Source: Solea solea
Taxonomy: Eukaryota; Chordata; Actinopteri; Pleuronectiformes; Soleidae
DNA: 64,000 bases
Assembly (NCBI RefSeq): GCF_958295425.1
Contig: NC_081138.1
Location: forward strand, 24,161,886-24,225,885
Reading direction: 5' to 3'
This document shows, one piece after another, positions 1 through 13,780 of this stretch (positions are counted from its first letter, which is position 1; every line of letters begins with the position of its first letter). The position numbers and the translations under genes are program-made. The notes below the pieces were generated by a model. The model was given only the letters and a program-made list of their open reading frames with translations. It searched no databases and had not been told where the DNA came from.

Positions 1-1553
1 ACTTTGGTGTGAGAAAGTGATCAGTTTAACAACTTTAGTTTTCAGATGGACAGTCTAACAGTGAGACAATGCGGAGAATATTTTCTTACAATACGAGACT
101 TAAACAGACCCAGATTTTATTAGGTGAGCCTTTTGTTAAGTGGCTAAAATCTGTTTTCCTTGTGTCCCCGCTGACAGCCATGTTTTCACTGAGAGTGATC
201 ATGGCTGTCTCCCGCTGGTTCACAGTGCGGGGGGTCAGTAGGGGGGCAAGCACAGATCAGTCAGAGGTCACTGTGTATCAGCATCTCATATAGCCACACT
301 TCAAATGACCTGAACTATCATTTTAACGTATATCATTGATATCAGTTGTCTTATCTGAAGCTTGGAAACAAAGTAAACTATACTTCCCACAATTCCAAAC
401 TATTCATTTATCTATTGAAACAATGCCATGACAGAGTTTTAGTTTTTGTTTTGAAAATCCAGTCCCGAAGCCAACATGGGAACATAAAACAAGTGAGCAA
501 GAGTATATGATGGAAGCAACAGAGGGAATTTCTGAGGAAGGTGAGGGAGAGGCAGTAAGAAGAGAGGAAGAGTCAGGAAGTACTGAAGAGTGCAGGGAGC
601 TGAGGTGCCAGTGCCATGCACTACCTTGGTTTCCTGCTGGCATGGCACGCTTGTTCCCGTGGTGAAACCATCTTGAGGTGGTCTTCAAACTATTCTGGGT
701 ACATTTGTAAACATTATGTCTTTTGCCCCAGATTCCATCTCAAACCCGAGCCAAGCCTAGCCGAGGCACAGGCTGCAGGCACTATGTCAGCGTGAGCTCT
801 CACTTCGATTTGTTCATCATCAAGTATTCAAGTTGGACTACGTTTAATTCATGTTAGCTCAACTAATGGCAAACGTAGAGTCAGAATCCTCGACAGGCGC
901 CCAACGAATGCTCTGTGATGAAATATTAATCACGGTTATGGCACGAAGCCGCAGCTCACTTTCAAAGACATCTGAACTCACATGTGATTGCTGCTGGTTT
1001 AAGGGGGGAGAGGACCCGCCTGATCAATGTGCAGTGCCTTCTGATCACCCCTCCCGCCCTTATGTGCGACTAAATGTGTGTGGTATGTTCATGCACATAT
1101 TTATGTTTGCATGCCTTTGGGAGTGTGTATACGAGTGTACAAGTGTGTATTCTCACAAAGGTGTGTGTGTGTGTTCTCTTTCTGCTTCCGTTGATACAAA
1201 ATGGGTGAACCCACTTGATTTAAATGAAGAGAAATGACCTGCGAGATGAAACGCCAAGTGTCTGTGTAATGAGGCTTCTCAGGGTTCTGCACTGCCTCCT
1301 CATATTAACACTCCATCTGATTCCTTTATTTAGCTGCTTTGCCAGTCTGTGTTATGGGGTGTGTCATCTAACCTACAATCTGAATATGTATGAGAAACCC
1401 AGCAGACACTTATAATGCTAATGATGAAATTGCTCTCTCGTCTTTCTTCTTTTTCCCCCCCTTTCGCTCTCCTTCTCTATCATCTTCATACCCTTGCCCT
1501 CTCCTCTTTCCTATACCATATTGCTGTTTCCTTTCATCCTGCCCTGTCTGTAG
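1..1553 (+). other. bnc1: bnc1 intron sequence at left window edge
   Basis: No coding exon was found here. The upstream basonuclin exons, which carry the N-terminal cysteine-rich and conserved segments, should lie left of the window. The stretch ends in a pyrimidine-rich tract and an acceptor CTGTCTGTAG at 1544-1553. Positions about 108-250 carry one copy of an unclassified interspersed repeat that recurs at 8.35, 32.7, 47.3 and 49.4 kb. A short GT-rich stretch lies near 1160-1175. Small open frames here have no recognisable product. Confidence 0.6.
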
Positions 1554-4500
1554 GATGTAGCGGGGAAGGTGTTGGACCGGTGGGCCATCATGACGTTTGA
1601 GGAGGAGATAGCCACGCTACAGCAGTTTCTTCGTTTTGGTGAGACTAAGTCCATAGTGGAACTGATGGCTCTGCAGGACAAGGAGGGACAGGCGGTGCTG
1701 GTCCCCAGTACCCGCACCAACTCAGACATCCGCACGTTCATTGAGCGCAACACCCCCCGCACCGTTGCCAACCTTTCTACATCCAAAGTGGACAAGTTAA
1801 GTGGCAACAGCATGCACCACTTTGAGAACTTTATCAACAGCATGGCCTTTATGCTGCCATTTCAGCTGTTAGGCTCTGTTCCTGCACCATTTCTGGGCTC
1901 ACCAACGGGGACACTGCAGCAGCAGCACCACCACCACCAGCTGCATCAGCAGCACCAACAACAGCAATGCTGTGGGTCAGTGGAGCAGCAAAGGCGAGAT
2001 GATCATGATCAGGACAGTCTAAGGAGGGACAGCCCCCTCTCTCTTTCAAGACCTCCAGAGAGCAGCCTGCTATGCTCCAGCTCTGTCTCATTCACTGGTG
2101 ATTTAGACAGGTGTGAAGACAAGCCAATGGACAGCCTCTCCACAACCACAAAGATTGAGGCAGAGGACTTCTCCATGAGTGATAACTGCTCCGATGGACC
2201 CTCCACACCATGCACACCCTCCATGAGTTCTGATGTAACGCAGATGTCGCCCGACGGCAAACTCCGCTCCTTTGACAGGAACGGGAGCGGCGGTGGAGGG
2301 ATCTCAGGTGGAGGTGCTGGAGGCTCTCTGAAGAAGGGCCGTGTATATTGCAATGCCTGTGAGAAGACCTTCTATGACAAAGGCACTCTGAAAATCCACT
2401 ACAATGCAGTGCACCTGAAGATCAAACACAAGTGTACAATCGACGGCTGCAACATGGTGTTCAGCTCGCTCCGCAGTCGCAATCGCCATAGTGCCAACCC
2501 AAACCCGCGGCTACACATGCCCATGAACCGCAACAACAGGGACAAAGACCTGCGGGGCAGCATATCTGGTGATGAGAACTCTGAAGGAGAAAAGAGGGAG
2601 TATGGCACCCCAATTCCTGTGTGTTCTGCAGAAAGCCATAAATCAGTATCCAGCTACATGGTGAGCCACATTGATTCTGGTTCTAAGCTCCACAGTAGCT
2701 CATTCCCCAGTATGGGCCAGAGTGGGATCCTCTTTCCCAACTTGAAAACCGTACAGCCGGTCCTGCCTTTCTACCGCAGCCTTGTAACTCCAGCAGAGCT
2801 TGCCAACACCCCAGGAACACTACCCTCTCTTCCTCTGTTGTCCTCCTCTGTACCTGTCAAACCTGTCTCAGCCCCTGAACACTGCATGACAGACCCAATA
2901 CCAAAGAAGAAGTCACGGAAGTCAAGCATGCCCATTAAAATAGAGAAGGAAGAAGTGGAAAGAATTGAGCAGATAGATAAGGGGAGCAGCTCTGAGGATG
3001 ATGCTCCTTTACAGGGCAGGGACCGGGATGAGTGTGACAGTAGACGAGCAGAAAGGCGCATGTATATCAGACCAGATGGGGACGAGAGGGAGGTGATGGG
3101 GGCTTACAATGGCAAAGAGAAGGAGCAGGCCAGTCCCAAGCATCTGTTAGACCAAACTGTAGATAGAGACATGATAGAGAGGAACGGCAAAGATGATGGA
3201 CCAAGGCAAAATGAAACAGAGGTAATGACTCGTTCACCTTCCCCCTTTGAAAACAGACTGGTGGACAACCACTGTGACAATAGTTTGCTCTATCAGGAAC
3301 CTAATGGCAATGAAGAAAGAGAAGACAGGGAGCACGCAAACTCTTTACACTCAACGGACAAGCTTTCTGACCTGAAATGGGATGAGGGAGGCCACAGGCT
3401 GACAAACGGAGCCAGTCTCCAGCTGTTAGACCGTGACAAGGAGGGATCTGATGGATGTGTCAACGACTACGGTGACTCAGGGTTGTCCCACCTCGAACCC
3501 AATGCTGACCTGCCGCACCACTGTGAAATCTGCAGTAAGACCTTTAAAGACCCCTACAGCGTCAAGATGCACTACCAAAATGTCCACCTGAAGGAGATGC
3601 ACATGTGCACAGTGGACGGCTGCAATGCTGCCTTCCCCTCCCGCAGGAGCCGAGACAGGTGAGACACCGTCGCATCTTCCTCTTTATTCCAGTGAAGGTT
3701 TCACAAATACTGACTGATGTACTGTCAACCATTTCACATTTTTTTGAAGATACAATTTTACAACCCAACTCAAAGCAATTACAGTTAAGCGCATTCAACT
3801 TGACAGGTTTGTTGTGGGTTCTCTCTAAACCAGTCATGAAACATGTGCTGCCAGGGAGGAGGAGCTTAAATTAGCTTATCTAGTTTGGTTAGCATTTAAA
3901 ACAGAAGACTCTTGGTCCTTTAAGCTTGACAGTGTTTTAGTGTCGCTGGAAGAATGATGTAAACTTTACCCATAGCCTTACAGGACCAGACTGTCCAGAT
4001 GTCTTCAATACAGCAAAAAAAAATGTATAAAGATTCCATGCACGGACAAAAGGGACAAGTCAGAACAAAAGTATGAGCACAGACACCTAGTTCAGAGTAC
4101 GACTTGAGTGAGTGGATTTGACACATCTGACTTATAAAAGGTTCAGTAGGCAGGATTTATTTTGTGTTTTTGACCAATAATTCCATAATAAACTTTTACA
4201 TAATGTAAATCAACCACAAGAGAACAGCACTTCCACATGACGGGAGATGTTGACTATTCATAGAGAGAAAGTTGGTCCTCCTATTGACTTTTCTGTTACA
4301 AGTGGTCTAAATATAAGTCCCTTTAGTGGAAAGATTAGTGTTACTCCAGCACTAGCAAATACTGCCTAAGCTGTAAAGAAACCTAAAAAAGGAAATACTC
4401 ATGTCAGTATTAGCAGTGACTTTGCCTCCAGTCATTTATCACGTACTATATGAAACAAGCGGGATCCCAATATGTTAGTATTTTAATAAACCTGGAGATA

Positions 4501-5481
4501 AAACACAACAAACAACTGTTTTTCTAGTGATCCAGATTCAATTTGTTGAGATTGTCTTTAAAATGAATCAGCTGTATTTGTCTCTTGCTTCAGTCCTTAA
4601 CATGGTCAGTTGACTTGGTGTGTGTTACTATTACTAGATATTTAAGTGCATACTGTATGTTCTTATTTTGCAGACACAGCGCAAATATGAACCTGCACCA
4701 CAAGCTACTGACCAAAGAATCATTCAGCCCTGCCAGCACACTCTACTTACCCTCATCCCACTGTAGAGACAGAGACTCTGTTGGTCTGGACTACAGCCAG
4801 GACCAGCGCGATAGAGACCTGTCCCATCGAGACCCAACCAGCCACACCTCTGTCATCTTCCGAGGACACAACCGCATGGGTCTGGTCTTCCCCATGAGCA
4901 AAATGTCTGCTGCAGCAGACAATGCAATGTCCTTAGGGGAGACAGAGGGATTAGGGGGAGGAGCAGGAGAAGGTGGAGGAGGTGGGGAGGATGGTGCAGT
5001 CCTGGACCTGAGCACCTCTTCCTCTGCTCCACCTCGTGGCAACGGCAGTGCCCGGTCTTCCTGGGACTCAGACGGAGCCGGCAGCGAGGAAGGTGAAGGT
5101 GTTGAAGAGGGTGAGGAGGTGCTTCCCATGGAGGACAGTGATGAGAGCTGCGACGGGATCGGTATGGGCCGGTCGGGGGGCGAAGAGTTACCACTTGGGG
5201 GAGAGAGGACCCTTAGCAGTGTTGTGGGGGGACAAGTTGGGGTTCAGGGAGGTGGGGGTGGATCTCCGATCACCTGCCACATCTGCCAAAAGGTCTACAG
5301 TAACAAAGGCACATTCAGAGCCCATTACAAGACTGTGCATCTACGGCTACTTCACAAGTGTAAAGTCCCAGGCTGTGATACTTCATTTTCCTCTGTGAGA
5401 AGCAGAAACAGGCACAGCCAGAACCCGAACCTCCACAGGAACCTAGCAGTTAGTTCAGGTGCCACAATGGACCAGGAGTAG
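1554..5481 (+). CDS. bnc1: basonuclin 1 (zinc-finger transcription factor), 5' partial
   Basis: Two coding exons are visible: 1554-3658 and 4674-5481 (TAG at 5479-5481). They are joined in phase (AG|A makes Arg) across a GT-AG intron and give about 970 residues. Basonuclins are nuclear C2H2 zinc-finger proteins of keratinocytes and germ cells that act on rRNA and other promoters (family knowledge). Order along the protein: the conserved block DVAGKVLDRW..LQQFLRFGETKSIVELMA at the start; a Gln/His run near residues 121-140; a Gly-rich run near 242-255; zinc-finger pair 1 from about residue 266; a basic nuclear-localisation motif PKKKSRKSSMPIKIEKE near 447; pair 2 split by the intron; a Ser/acidic region; and pair 3 near the C-terminus, ending RSRNRHSQNPNLH. 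BNC1 is favoured over BNC2 by blocks such as LPSLPLLSSS, TSVIFRG and SSWDSDG, recalled from mammalian BNC1. The start codon and upstream exons are outside the window. Confidence 0.93.
3659..4673 (+). other. bnc1: last intron of bnc1
   Basis: The donor is CAG|GTGAGA at 3659 and the acceptor is TTTTGCAG ending at 4673. The intron splits the second zinc-finger pair just after RRSRDR, and the next exon resumes with HSANMNLHHK. Nothing else is recognisable inside. Confidence 0.9.
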
Positions 5482-7060
5482 GAGGGTTTGAGATGAGTTT
5501 CTTTGTTTCGATTTGTCTTATTGTTGTTGTTGTTGTTGTTTTCTTTTTGGGCTCCTAAAAAAGGGCTCGTTAATTAGCACTTTTTAAAGTCCATACTCGT
5601 CTGTTGTGATGTTTTGTGAAAACAGAGAGAAAATAGAGAAAGTACAATCAGGATTTCATTCACAGCAAAAGGCAGTCTTCTTTTGGGAACAATCAGCTTT
5701 TTCACCAAAACAACAATTGATTAAGAATTACATGCATCTGTGTGTGTTTACATATCACCATACTGTACAAAGAAGAACTGAAAGATACATTTATTTTCAG
5801 TGTACTGTAGTACTGATCCGTCTGTGTTGTTTTTTGCCTTACAGCCCAGTTTGGTCCCTTAAAAAAAAAACACATTTTACTGTGCAGTCTAAGTGAGAGT
5901 TGAGTCATGAAACTGTATCATGAGAGTGATTTCCCTCTGGTGTTTTCATTGTCAGACGTCCACATTGTCCCTGTGAAGCTGTGCGTTATGCATAGACCAA
6001 ACACGGTTGTGAAGTGACTTCTGCGCCGGGCGTTTCTTCAAAAAGAGTCTCTGTTAAAAAAAAATAAAGCTAGATTGTGTTGTGAACTTGACCAATAAGT
6101 TGTTGTATGGTGTTGATCTGACCTGTCTTTCCTGTTCTGTTTGTTGCGTACTGCTAATGTTACGAACCAAAGATTTTTTCCAGACTACAGGTGTGTATAG
6201 AACCCCCTTCATATTGTGTCAGGGGGTATGCAGTATTAAAAGGGCCCAACCGGTCTCCTCTCATTGACTTTGTGATTAACAGCAGTATTCATGGGGCTCT
6301 GTTGAATAAAAATAAATAAAAAAATTGAATAAAATCCACACAAAAAACAAACAACTGACTGATCAGGGTGAAAGAAATGTTGAGGAAGTGGAGATTTCTG
6401 GTGTTTTGGTAAAGAAGATTTGTTTGTGGGACCAGACTTGATTAAGGCATTGCTCTTGCATTGTCTTTGTGGTTTCTTACAGTTTCCTGACTGACTGGAC
6501 AAACAGCAGGAGTTCATGCTGTTTACTGAGACAAAAGCATGTGAATAAGTCAGACACTGAGAAAATAATAATAATAACGGAGAGGATTAAAAAAAAAATG
6601 CAATTTTTGATAATGGCCTCACATGGGATCACACCCGAAAAAGAAATGGTGAACATAATGTTTATTAACCTGTATATTCTGTGAATAGAGTAATTTGTTA
6701 TTTGAAAGAAACCAAAAATATACTGTATAAAATAGGTAAAGTTCACCATTGATATTATACGTATTTCCTTTTTGTTTTGTTTAAAAAAATGAATTAAATG
6801 AAAAAGAACATTGTGTTGTACATGTATGATTATTTCACCATGGTTTACTGTTCCGTTTTTTGCTCTGTATTTTGCATCATTTCTGTTTCCATTCTGTATT
6901 TAAATGCAGTGAGCCAGAATTTAGATCCTGTTTGTTCATTGTTTGGATTTGTTTTTTAAAAAAAAAAGAAAAAATGGGCATAAAAGCAGCACAACCTGAT
7001 AGGTGTTCATGCTTCCTTTGATTTAATGTTACAATATTCATTCCAGTTAAATAAAAAGCC
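5482..7060 (+). other. bnc1: bnc1 3' UTR (probable)
   Basis: AT-rich non-coding sequence follows the stop codon. Candidate polyadenylation signals AATAAA occur at 6063-6068, several near 6305-6332, and at 7050-7055. The last would give a 3' UTR of about 1.6 kb. A (TTG)n run lies at 5521-5540. The UTR end is inferred from the signals only. Confidence 0.5.
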
Positions 7061-7659
7061 ATATGTTTGCAGGTCTTATTCTATTTAATCGTGTGCAATT
7101 TTAAAAAAAAGTAGCACAATTGTTCTGTGTATTGTTATGAATGAAATACTCCTATCAGTTTTTGAGTGCATGCTGTTTCATACACAAACTCCAACCCCTA
7201 GTGTTTAACACAGGGAAATGCATTTCTTCAAGAGAGAAGAGAACATAGATGCACTTTGTCTCTTAAAATGTATCTAGAGTTTATTCAGAGTGGTGGTTAA
7301 AGCATATTGCTTATGTTGATCATATAAATATATATTTTACTAAAATAAATGATTATATATGAGTCTAAAAATAATAATAATGTTCCCCACAGTTATTTAA
7401 CTTTCTCATAAAGTCAAAATATTGAATATCATCATAGTTAAAATGGCACGTAAAAATTATATGTATTTTTATAATTATATACAATTCTACAAAATGTAAT
7501 TGAATGACATAATTAGTTTTTATGCAAACTGTCTAAAATAAGATAAGATAATCCCTGAAAGAAAAGTAGAAATAAGGCAAGGAAATAAAGAGTATTAAAT
7601 ACTATTAAATATGTGCAAGAAACAAATGAAAACAAGACAAACGACAACAGCTTCGCTAT

Positions 7660-8000
7660 ATAGCAGGCATGTCCAAAGTCTGGCCCACGGGTCAATCCCG
7701 GCCATCAGTCAGATTTTTTATGGCCCGCAGCTCCTTATTATTATGTATTATTCATGTGTCACTTATTAGTTCAACTGGTAAGTAGTTGAAACCCAGTATA
7801 ATTCCAGAATAATTATGTTATTATATTATTTGACTCCAGATGTGAAATAAAGGCAGATTATTTGATTTTTTTCACTCCTGCATGGCTTAGATTTGGTTTG
7901 GTTGGTCATTTAAAAATGATAATTGTGGAAAAACAGTGCATCTGTAATTATATCATTATGTTTACTGTTAAAAAAAAAACATTGGCCCCCGGAAATCTTC
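7660..8000 (+). mobile_element. degenerate hAT-Charlie-like remnant
   Basis: Positions from about 7664 read CAGGCATGTCCAAAGTCTGG and then wording close to the gCCCGCGGGCCaatcCGGCC-type start of vertebrate hAT/Charlie MITEs. No matching second terminal repeat or target duplication was found, so the right boundary is approximate. Confidence 0.45.
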
Positions 8001-8819
8001 ACATTATCAAATCAATCAATTAGTCATTTGAAAACCGAAGTGACGCAGAAATAAAAGGATAAGTTCACCAAAATGTCATTTGTCATTCTGAACATGGCAT
8101 TGTGTAAAATAAAATTCCACACTTTATACCACCATTTGTATAATTCCATGGTAAGTTTGTGTCACTTAATGTTAATCTGCGCTTATTCCTGGAGGCAGCA
8201 GTCAATTGTGTGCAGTGATGTAAAATGGCGGAGTTTTTGTATGACTTTGAGGCAGCGAGCGAGCAACAAACTTCAGTAGCCAGTGAGAGAGAAAGGCTGC
8301 TTCGTATAATAGAATAGCATATATCCTTTATTATCCCCAAGATATTGTAGAATTAAGTTGGTGTTAGATTTCATCAGTGGAGCCTTGCTAAAATAAGTGT
8401 TTCCCTTGTGTCCCCCACTTTTGGCCGTGGTTGCTGCGAGGGCAAGCGTCCACGTCTCAGGCTGTGAGCTAGTAAAGCTGCACTGAAAACACATTTCCCA
8501 CAAATTCCAAAAAGACATTTCCCCCTTTTCAACACAAATAAAAACCAAAGACAGATTTAGAACTGAAGACACCAGATGGCTCACGAAAGCAGGACTTGGG
8601 TTTTTTTGTGTGTGTGTGTGTTGTTTTTAGAAGTTATCTTACATCAGTGTGTCCCACACAGGCGGAGGAGGAGGAGGAGGAGGAGGGGTGTGGTCCTCGG
8701 AATGACGGGGCTCAGGTCAGCGGCAGCTTGACCTCCTTACACTGCGAAAGACAAACAAACAGATCAGACACAAGTGTAGCCAAAGACACAGAAACTAAGG
8801 TACAGTAACAGCAGAGAGC

Positions 8820-8820
<1 letters not shown>

Positions 8821-8865
<45 letters not shown>
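8821..8865 (+). repeat. (GATA)n microsatellite
   Basis: About eleven uninterrupted tetranucleotide units, a typical teleost GATA tract. Confidence 0.95.
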
Positions 8866-10129
8866 GAGACAGACAGACACTCTTAACCTGTCTAAAATAA
8901 AAGAGTGTTAAAGATAAGTAAACACACACATTTAACAGTTATTAAAATGTGCATGGCCTCAAAACGACACACACCGTATGACCCGTAAAAAGCTCCCCAA
9001 CATTCCTGAAGAGGTGAATTAGTCACTGTGATGCCGCTGTGCGTGAGTCAAAGGCCACGAGTGGAAATGGACCGGGGCCAGCAGAAGTACGGCCGGGCCC
9101 ACATTGATAAAGCGAGGAGGACAGAATCTGTTACACAACATGCCAAAGTATTGCACGATCACAAACGGCTGAAAGCCTTGCATAACTCAACAATCCAACC
9201 CACCCGTCACATTTACTGTACATTAACACGCTCGCAAAGCTGTTCCTCATCACTTAGGGAGCTGAAAAACCAGGTTCTGACAAGTGGCCCCCGTCCTTTC
9301 TCTGGCACGTTGCAGGAATCTAGTACCACTCACCGAGGGCACCGTGGATTATTTCAGTCCCTTCTGTGTGTTGTATGTAGGCGACACTATTCAGCAGAGG
9401 ACCTGGTTGATCTGTAGAGGTGGTGCACTTGCTCAACTTCCTCCACAGAGCCGTATCTGGATCTGCACTTGGAACGACTTGCATCTTTGGGGCTATTTTT
9501 AAGGAGAATGGATTTTTATTTCCCTGCTGAAATAAAGCTGCAGTGTTTAGGACAGATTGATTTTGAGCTCTGACAAAAGAAAATGTTAAAACTCCCCTTT
9601 TTTTTTAAGAGGATGAAATTAGAACACAGATGCTACTCTGAATCTATTTACTCACAGAAACTCTTTTCTTTCTTTGACCCTGTTTCTGCCCCAAAGGTGT
9701 GTTCAGTCGAGCGTTCATACAAATCAAGTCAGTTATACAAATCGTAATGAATCCAATTCAAGACAAAAATAAACATGCGTTTGGTCAATTTTTGACATGA
9801 GAGTCGATGACTGAACTGTCAAAGATGTTAAGGAAAAGAGAAGGAAGTAGCAAACTGTGAAGTTATTGCCACTAAACTTAATTTGGTTCTGCATTTAGCA
9901 CAGTAAAGATAATTAAATTTTTTTGATTGTGATTTTTGTTGCGCCTTAAACACTTTTTTCTCATTTGTAGAATATTTAAAGTCAATAAAAACGTTTTCCT
10001 TCAATAAATGTATTATATATTAGAGTGACTTTCAGAGTGTCAGCTGAGTCTGTGTTAAGAAAATCAACTGTACTACTGTACTGTAACTGGCCTTACTGAA
10101 CTAGATTGATTTTGTCCTTACACTTTAGA

Positions 10130-10445
10130 GCTGCAGCTAATGATTATATTCGTAGTTGATTATAAGTATTTTCTCGATTGAAAGGGTGATCGTTTGGTCC
10201 ATAAAATGTAGAAAAAGTTTGATCAGTGTTCAACAAACCTGGAAATGATGACCCTCTCGAATGTCTTGTTTTGTCAACAAACAAAAATGATTTCTTTGTA
10301 TGGAGCAAAGAAACCAGAAAATATTCACATTTAAGAAGCTAAAACGATCAGAAATCTTGTTTTAAAAATTAAAAACTGATAAATCGATTATCAAAATAGA
10401 TGGCGATTCATTTAGTAATCAATTATTCGAGTGATTGTTTCAGTC
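10130..10445 (+). mobile_element. MITE of the GCTGCAGCTAATGATTAT family
   Basis: It starts near GAGCTGCAGCTAATGATTAT and runs through phrases such as GGAGCAAAGAAACCAGAAAA and CACATTTAAGAAGCT. It closes with ATCGATTATC and AATCAATTATTCGAGTGATTG. The ends are imperfect inverted copies rich in ATCGATTAAT-like words. Related sequence occurs at 55.2-55.8 kb and 63.6-63.8 kb. No coding capacity and no clean target duplication are visible. Confidence 0.65.
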
Positions 10446-11717
10446 TCTTTATAGTTATGTTTATCTCCTATTATTACAAGTGTGCTGTCATGGATTGATC
10501 TCTTTAAAAGGAAAACTAAATATAAATAAAGAAATATCGATGAGCACAGCTTCCATCATCAAACAACGTACCTGCGTTCCCATATCTCGGCTGCCGTGTG
10601 AACATTATCATGAAAGGTCAAAGGTCAGAACAATACTGGAATAAAACGGTCATTAACTGCTTCTATTCGATGTCTAAGTGAGATGTAATGTAATGTGAAA
10701 ACAAAAAGTGGTGAAAGTACATCAGGAAGAACCTGAAAGTTAGACAAACTGAGAGGCAGCACCGGGGAAGCGATGGCTACGTGTGAGAATCCCAAACAGT
10801 GAAACTGAGCCTTCTGAACAACAGGGCGGCTGATCCCGCCACATGTTCCAGAGAGAGAGGGGTCTTTCTGGGGCACTGACACCGGATCCCACCTCTAGGT
10901 CCTGGGATGGGGATGAGGGCCAGCTAAGGGGAGTGTGCAAGGCTAAGTCGGGGGGATGGTGGTGGTGTTGGGAGGGGGACAGAATAGATTGTCCACGGGG
11001 CCTTGGGAAGCTGAAGAATACGAGGGGGTATTAGCATCCAGCACAGCAGCCAGATGGACAGCAGATGACTTTTGTTCTTCCAAATACTCTGCAGGCAGAG
11101 GGAGGAAGAGGAGGTGGAGAAGAGTAAACGCAGAGGGAATTAGGGAGGGAGGGAGGGAGGGAAAAGGAAACATGCTTAAGTGAAAGTTCCACTCTTACAA
11201 GGGAGGAGTTTTCTCTCTTTATTAACCAAAAGTTCAGCAAAATCATGTGTGTGCCCAAAAATCCCCTCCCCTGAAATTAAAAAGAAATCCTCTTATTCTA
11301 CACATAGACATGACTTCTTCTTCTTTCTTTTTTTAAAAGTTACTAAGATTGTTTTACTCACAGACGCAATACATTCTCAGCTGACTAATAATAAAATAAA
11401 AAGTCCTGAAGTCTTTGTTCAGCCGTGTTCATAAATTAATGTTTCAGCTTCATCCCAGTGGTCGCGCCATCACTGGAGGATTCACAGCTGCGACGAGTCT
11501 GCCCCCTGCTGGAGGGAGTCAGACCTGCACCAGTATAAATATCTGCTTATTTGCTCCTCTGCTGCCCTCTGGTGGTGTAGGAAAAACAGCACAAGCTTCA
11601 CGTGAGGCAGTGGCTGTTCTGTAAAACGAGGAAGGGGACAAGTAAGTTGACAATAATTATTATATCCATTATTTTCTTGAGGTGTATGGCAGTTTTAGTT
11701 GATTGTTGTTGTTTTTG

Positions 11718-11743
11718 TTGTTATTATTATTATTATTATTATT

Positions 11744-11776
<33 letters not shown>

Positions 11777-11778
11777 AT
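11718..11778 (+). repeat. compound (TTA)n(TTG)n microsatellite
   Basis: A run of ATT/TTA trinucleotides changes directly into a GTT run. A 63-residue open frame across it encodes only Tyr and Cys runs and is not a gene. Confidence 0.95.
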
Positions 11779-13069
11779 TATATCTGGTGTTAACATGGGC
11801 TTGTTTGAACCCTTAAACATCCTAAATTGTTAGGAATTTAGGGAAATAAATCACAGAGGTCGCTAATTGTGTAATAATACGAGAGGAAAATCGTTCAAAT
11901 GGTTTTGTTGAGACCTGCATTATTATACGCTGATTTCCTTGTTGTCCCTGTCTGCAACATGTGAGTTTACAACACTAGATGGCAGCAGTGTGTTGGATGA
12001 AAAGGGAAAATAAAATTATATTTGTGCTGAATTATTATTGTTATTATTATTATCATTATTGACTTAAAACGTAATAAAAGAAAAACAATGAAAGAAGTGA
12101 TACAAATGCAACATGAAGACATTCAGATTACCTGCTACAGAAATATTAAACCGTTAAAGGACGACATTTTGAAATGGAAATCAACATATTCATGTTTTCA
12201 CTGATGAAACATAAACAAGAGGAGCATCGCTGTCTTAGATTAGATACTTTACTGTCATTGTACACATGGATATGGTGCAACAAAGAGCTTGCCTAAGGTG
12301 CATACATTCATTCATCTTTTCATCCATATACTCATTTGAAAGAAGTAATAAAAATAAGAGTAAGTACTAAAGCGCTCTAACGTCTAGTAGGTCTAGACAG
12401 CTGTAGACATACTTTGCAGATGTGGGGGTCCACAATAAAATCACAAAAAAAACACAAAGAACAATGTTCTTCTTTGAGCATCCATCTCCTAACTTATCTC
12501 GCTTATTCTCACGTAACAGATTTAGTGGCTGTCATTTAGAGGCCTCATTATTTTTTTTGGTATTCTGCCCCCAAAATGAAGACAGCTATAGACCATATCA
12601 CCTCACACTGAATGAAAGGGTTCGCCAATGTGGCAGCAGGTGACAAAGTCTTTTCTACGCCCAGAAAAACAATGGAAAACTCTCCCTATTTCACGCCACA
12701 GCAGGACATTGATTTGTTAATGTAGTTCTGCTTCCTCATGGAAACAAAAACATTAATGCAGCGGCACCATGTAAGTCCTCCACTGCACATTCGCAGTGTT
12801 TTTCTTTTCAAAACTCTCCACACTGGTTTTTAGACTGACAGGGTTCTGTCTGTCAATTCTTTATTTTCCATTTAGTTTTAGTCAAAGCTTTCACAGAGCA
12901 GTTTGACATAATATTTTCTTTGGTTGTATAAAAACTTTAAAAACTCACAAAGGTGCTGAGAGATCCTTTCAAAACCCAACACTGGAAAAGAATCACTTTC
13001 TTTAGGAGTCTCTTGACCGTTGTTATACTTTCATCCTGTCATCCTGACCTCTCCATGTCTCATCCTAGG

Positions 13070-13780
13070 GGTCTCAAACTCAAATGACCAGGAGGCCAAT
13101 TAGTGTCTTGTCTGGTCGAGAGCGGTCCGGTCTACATATACAAAAAGGTCAAAAGGACAAAAACAACAGCTCAGTTTCACGTTGGCAATATGATCTAAAC
13201 ATTATTACATCATGATATCACAATAAAGATACTGATGATTACAGTTAATCACAGAATTTCAAAGTAAAAGTGTTTGTTTGGTCAGGAATGATGTACACTT
13301 CACAATAAAAACATATAATTGATGCAGAATAAGATAAATCTGTATAAAATTAAGTCAATAATAAACTGTAATTAAAACAAGCTAAACAAGCTTATATATA
13401 TAATAATACATATATAATACATTTAATAATGTGATCATCACAACCAAATGTCTTGTTATTATTACTTTTATAAAAAAATATTGCAAGCAAATATATGTAT
13501 TATTGTATTCTGTCAGTTTTATATCAACACACTGGCAACAAGGTCTCAGTCACATGAGTCAATCTCAACCAGTCTCATATACCTAAAAGGGATAGTTGAG
13601 TAAAAGTGTCTTACCAAAAAATTACTTTGGTAGACGTTAAAGTCACTTTATTATATAATATTACTTAACTTAAAGTCTTAAAGTATATGACATTTACTGT
13701 GCTTAAGTATCAAAAGTAATTTTCGGACATAAAATGTAATTAAGTTAAGTAAAATAATTAAAAAGTGAGGAGCTGTGATT
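13070..13780. other. AT-rich intergenic DNA with hAT-like fragment
   Basis: Positions 13070-13140 read like the start of a hAT MITE (GGGGTCTCAAACTC, then GGAGGCCAAT). The rest is AT-rich DNA with no supported gene. Confidence 0.4.

Larger units (their letters stand above)
7061..13070. other. intergenic region between bnc1 and sh3gl3
   Basis: No gene is supported. It holds repeat remnants and microsatellites, several annotated separately, plus GC-richer patches near 8650-8720 and 9000-9450 whose open frames have no recognised homology, codon signal or splice context. Positions 12230-12330 resemble a common fish repeat carrying a pattern like ACTTTACTGTCATTGTAC. Confidence 0.6.

Noticed and set aside
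2009..3061. Minus-strand frames opposite the bnc1 exon
   Set aside because: They are shadows of the strongly supported plus-strand zinc-finger exon and have no domains of their own.
9028..9417. 129-residue plus-strand frame between bnc1 and sh3gl3
   Set aside because: No motif, no acceptor or donor at plausible positions, and a composition like the non-coding flank.
11602..11793. Cys/Tyr-rich small protein
   Set aside because: It is the translation of a TTA/TTG microsatellite.
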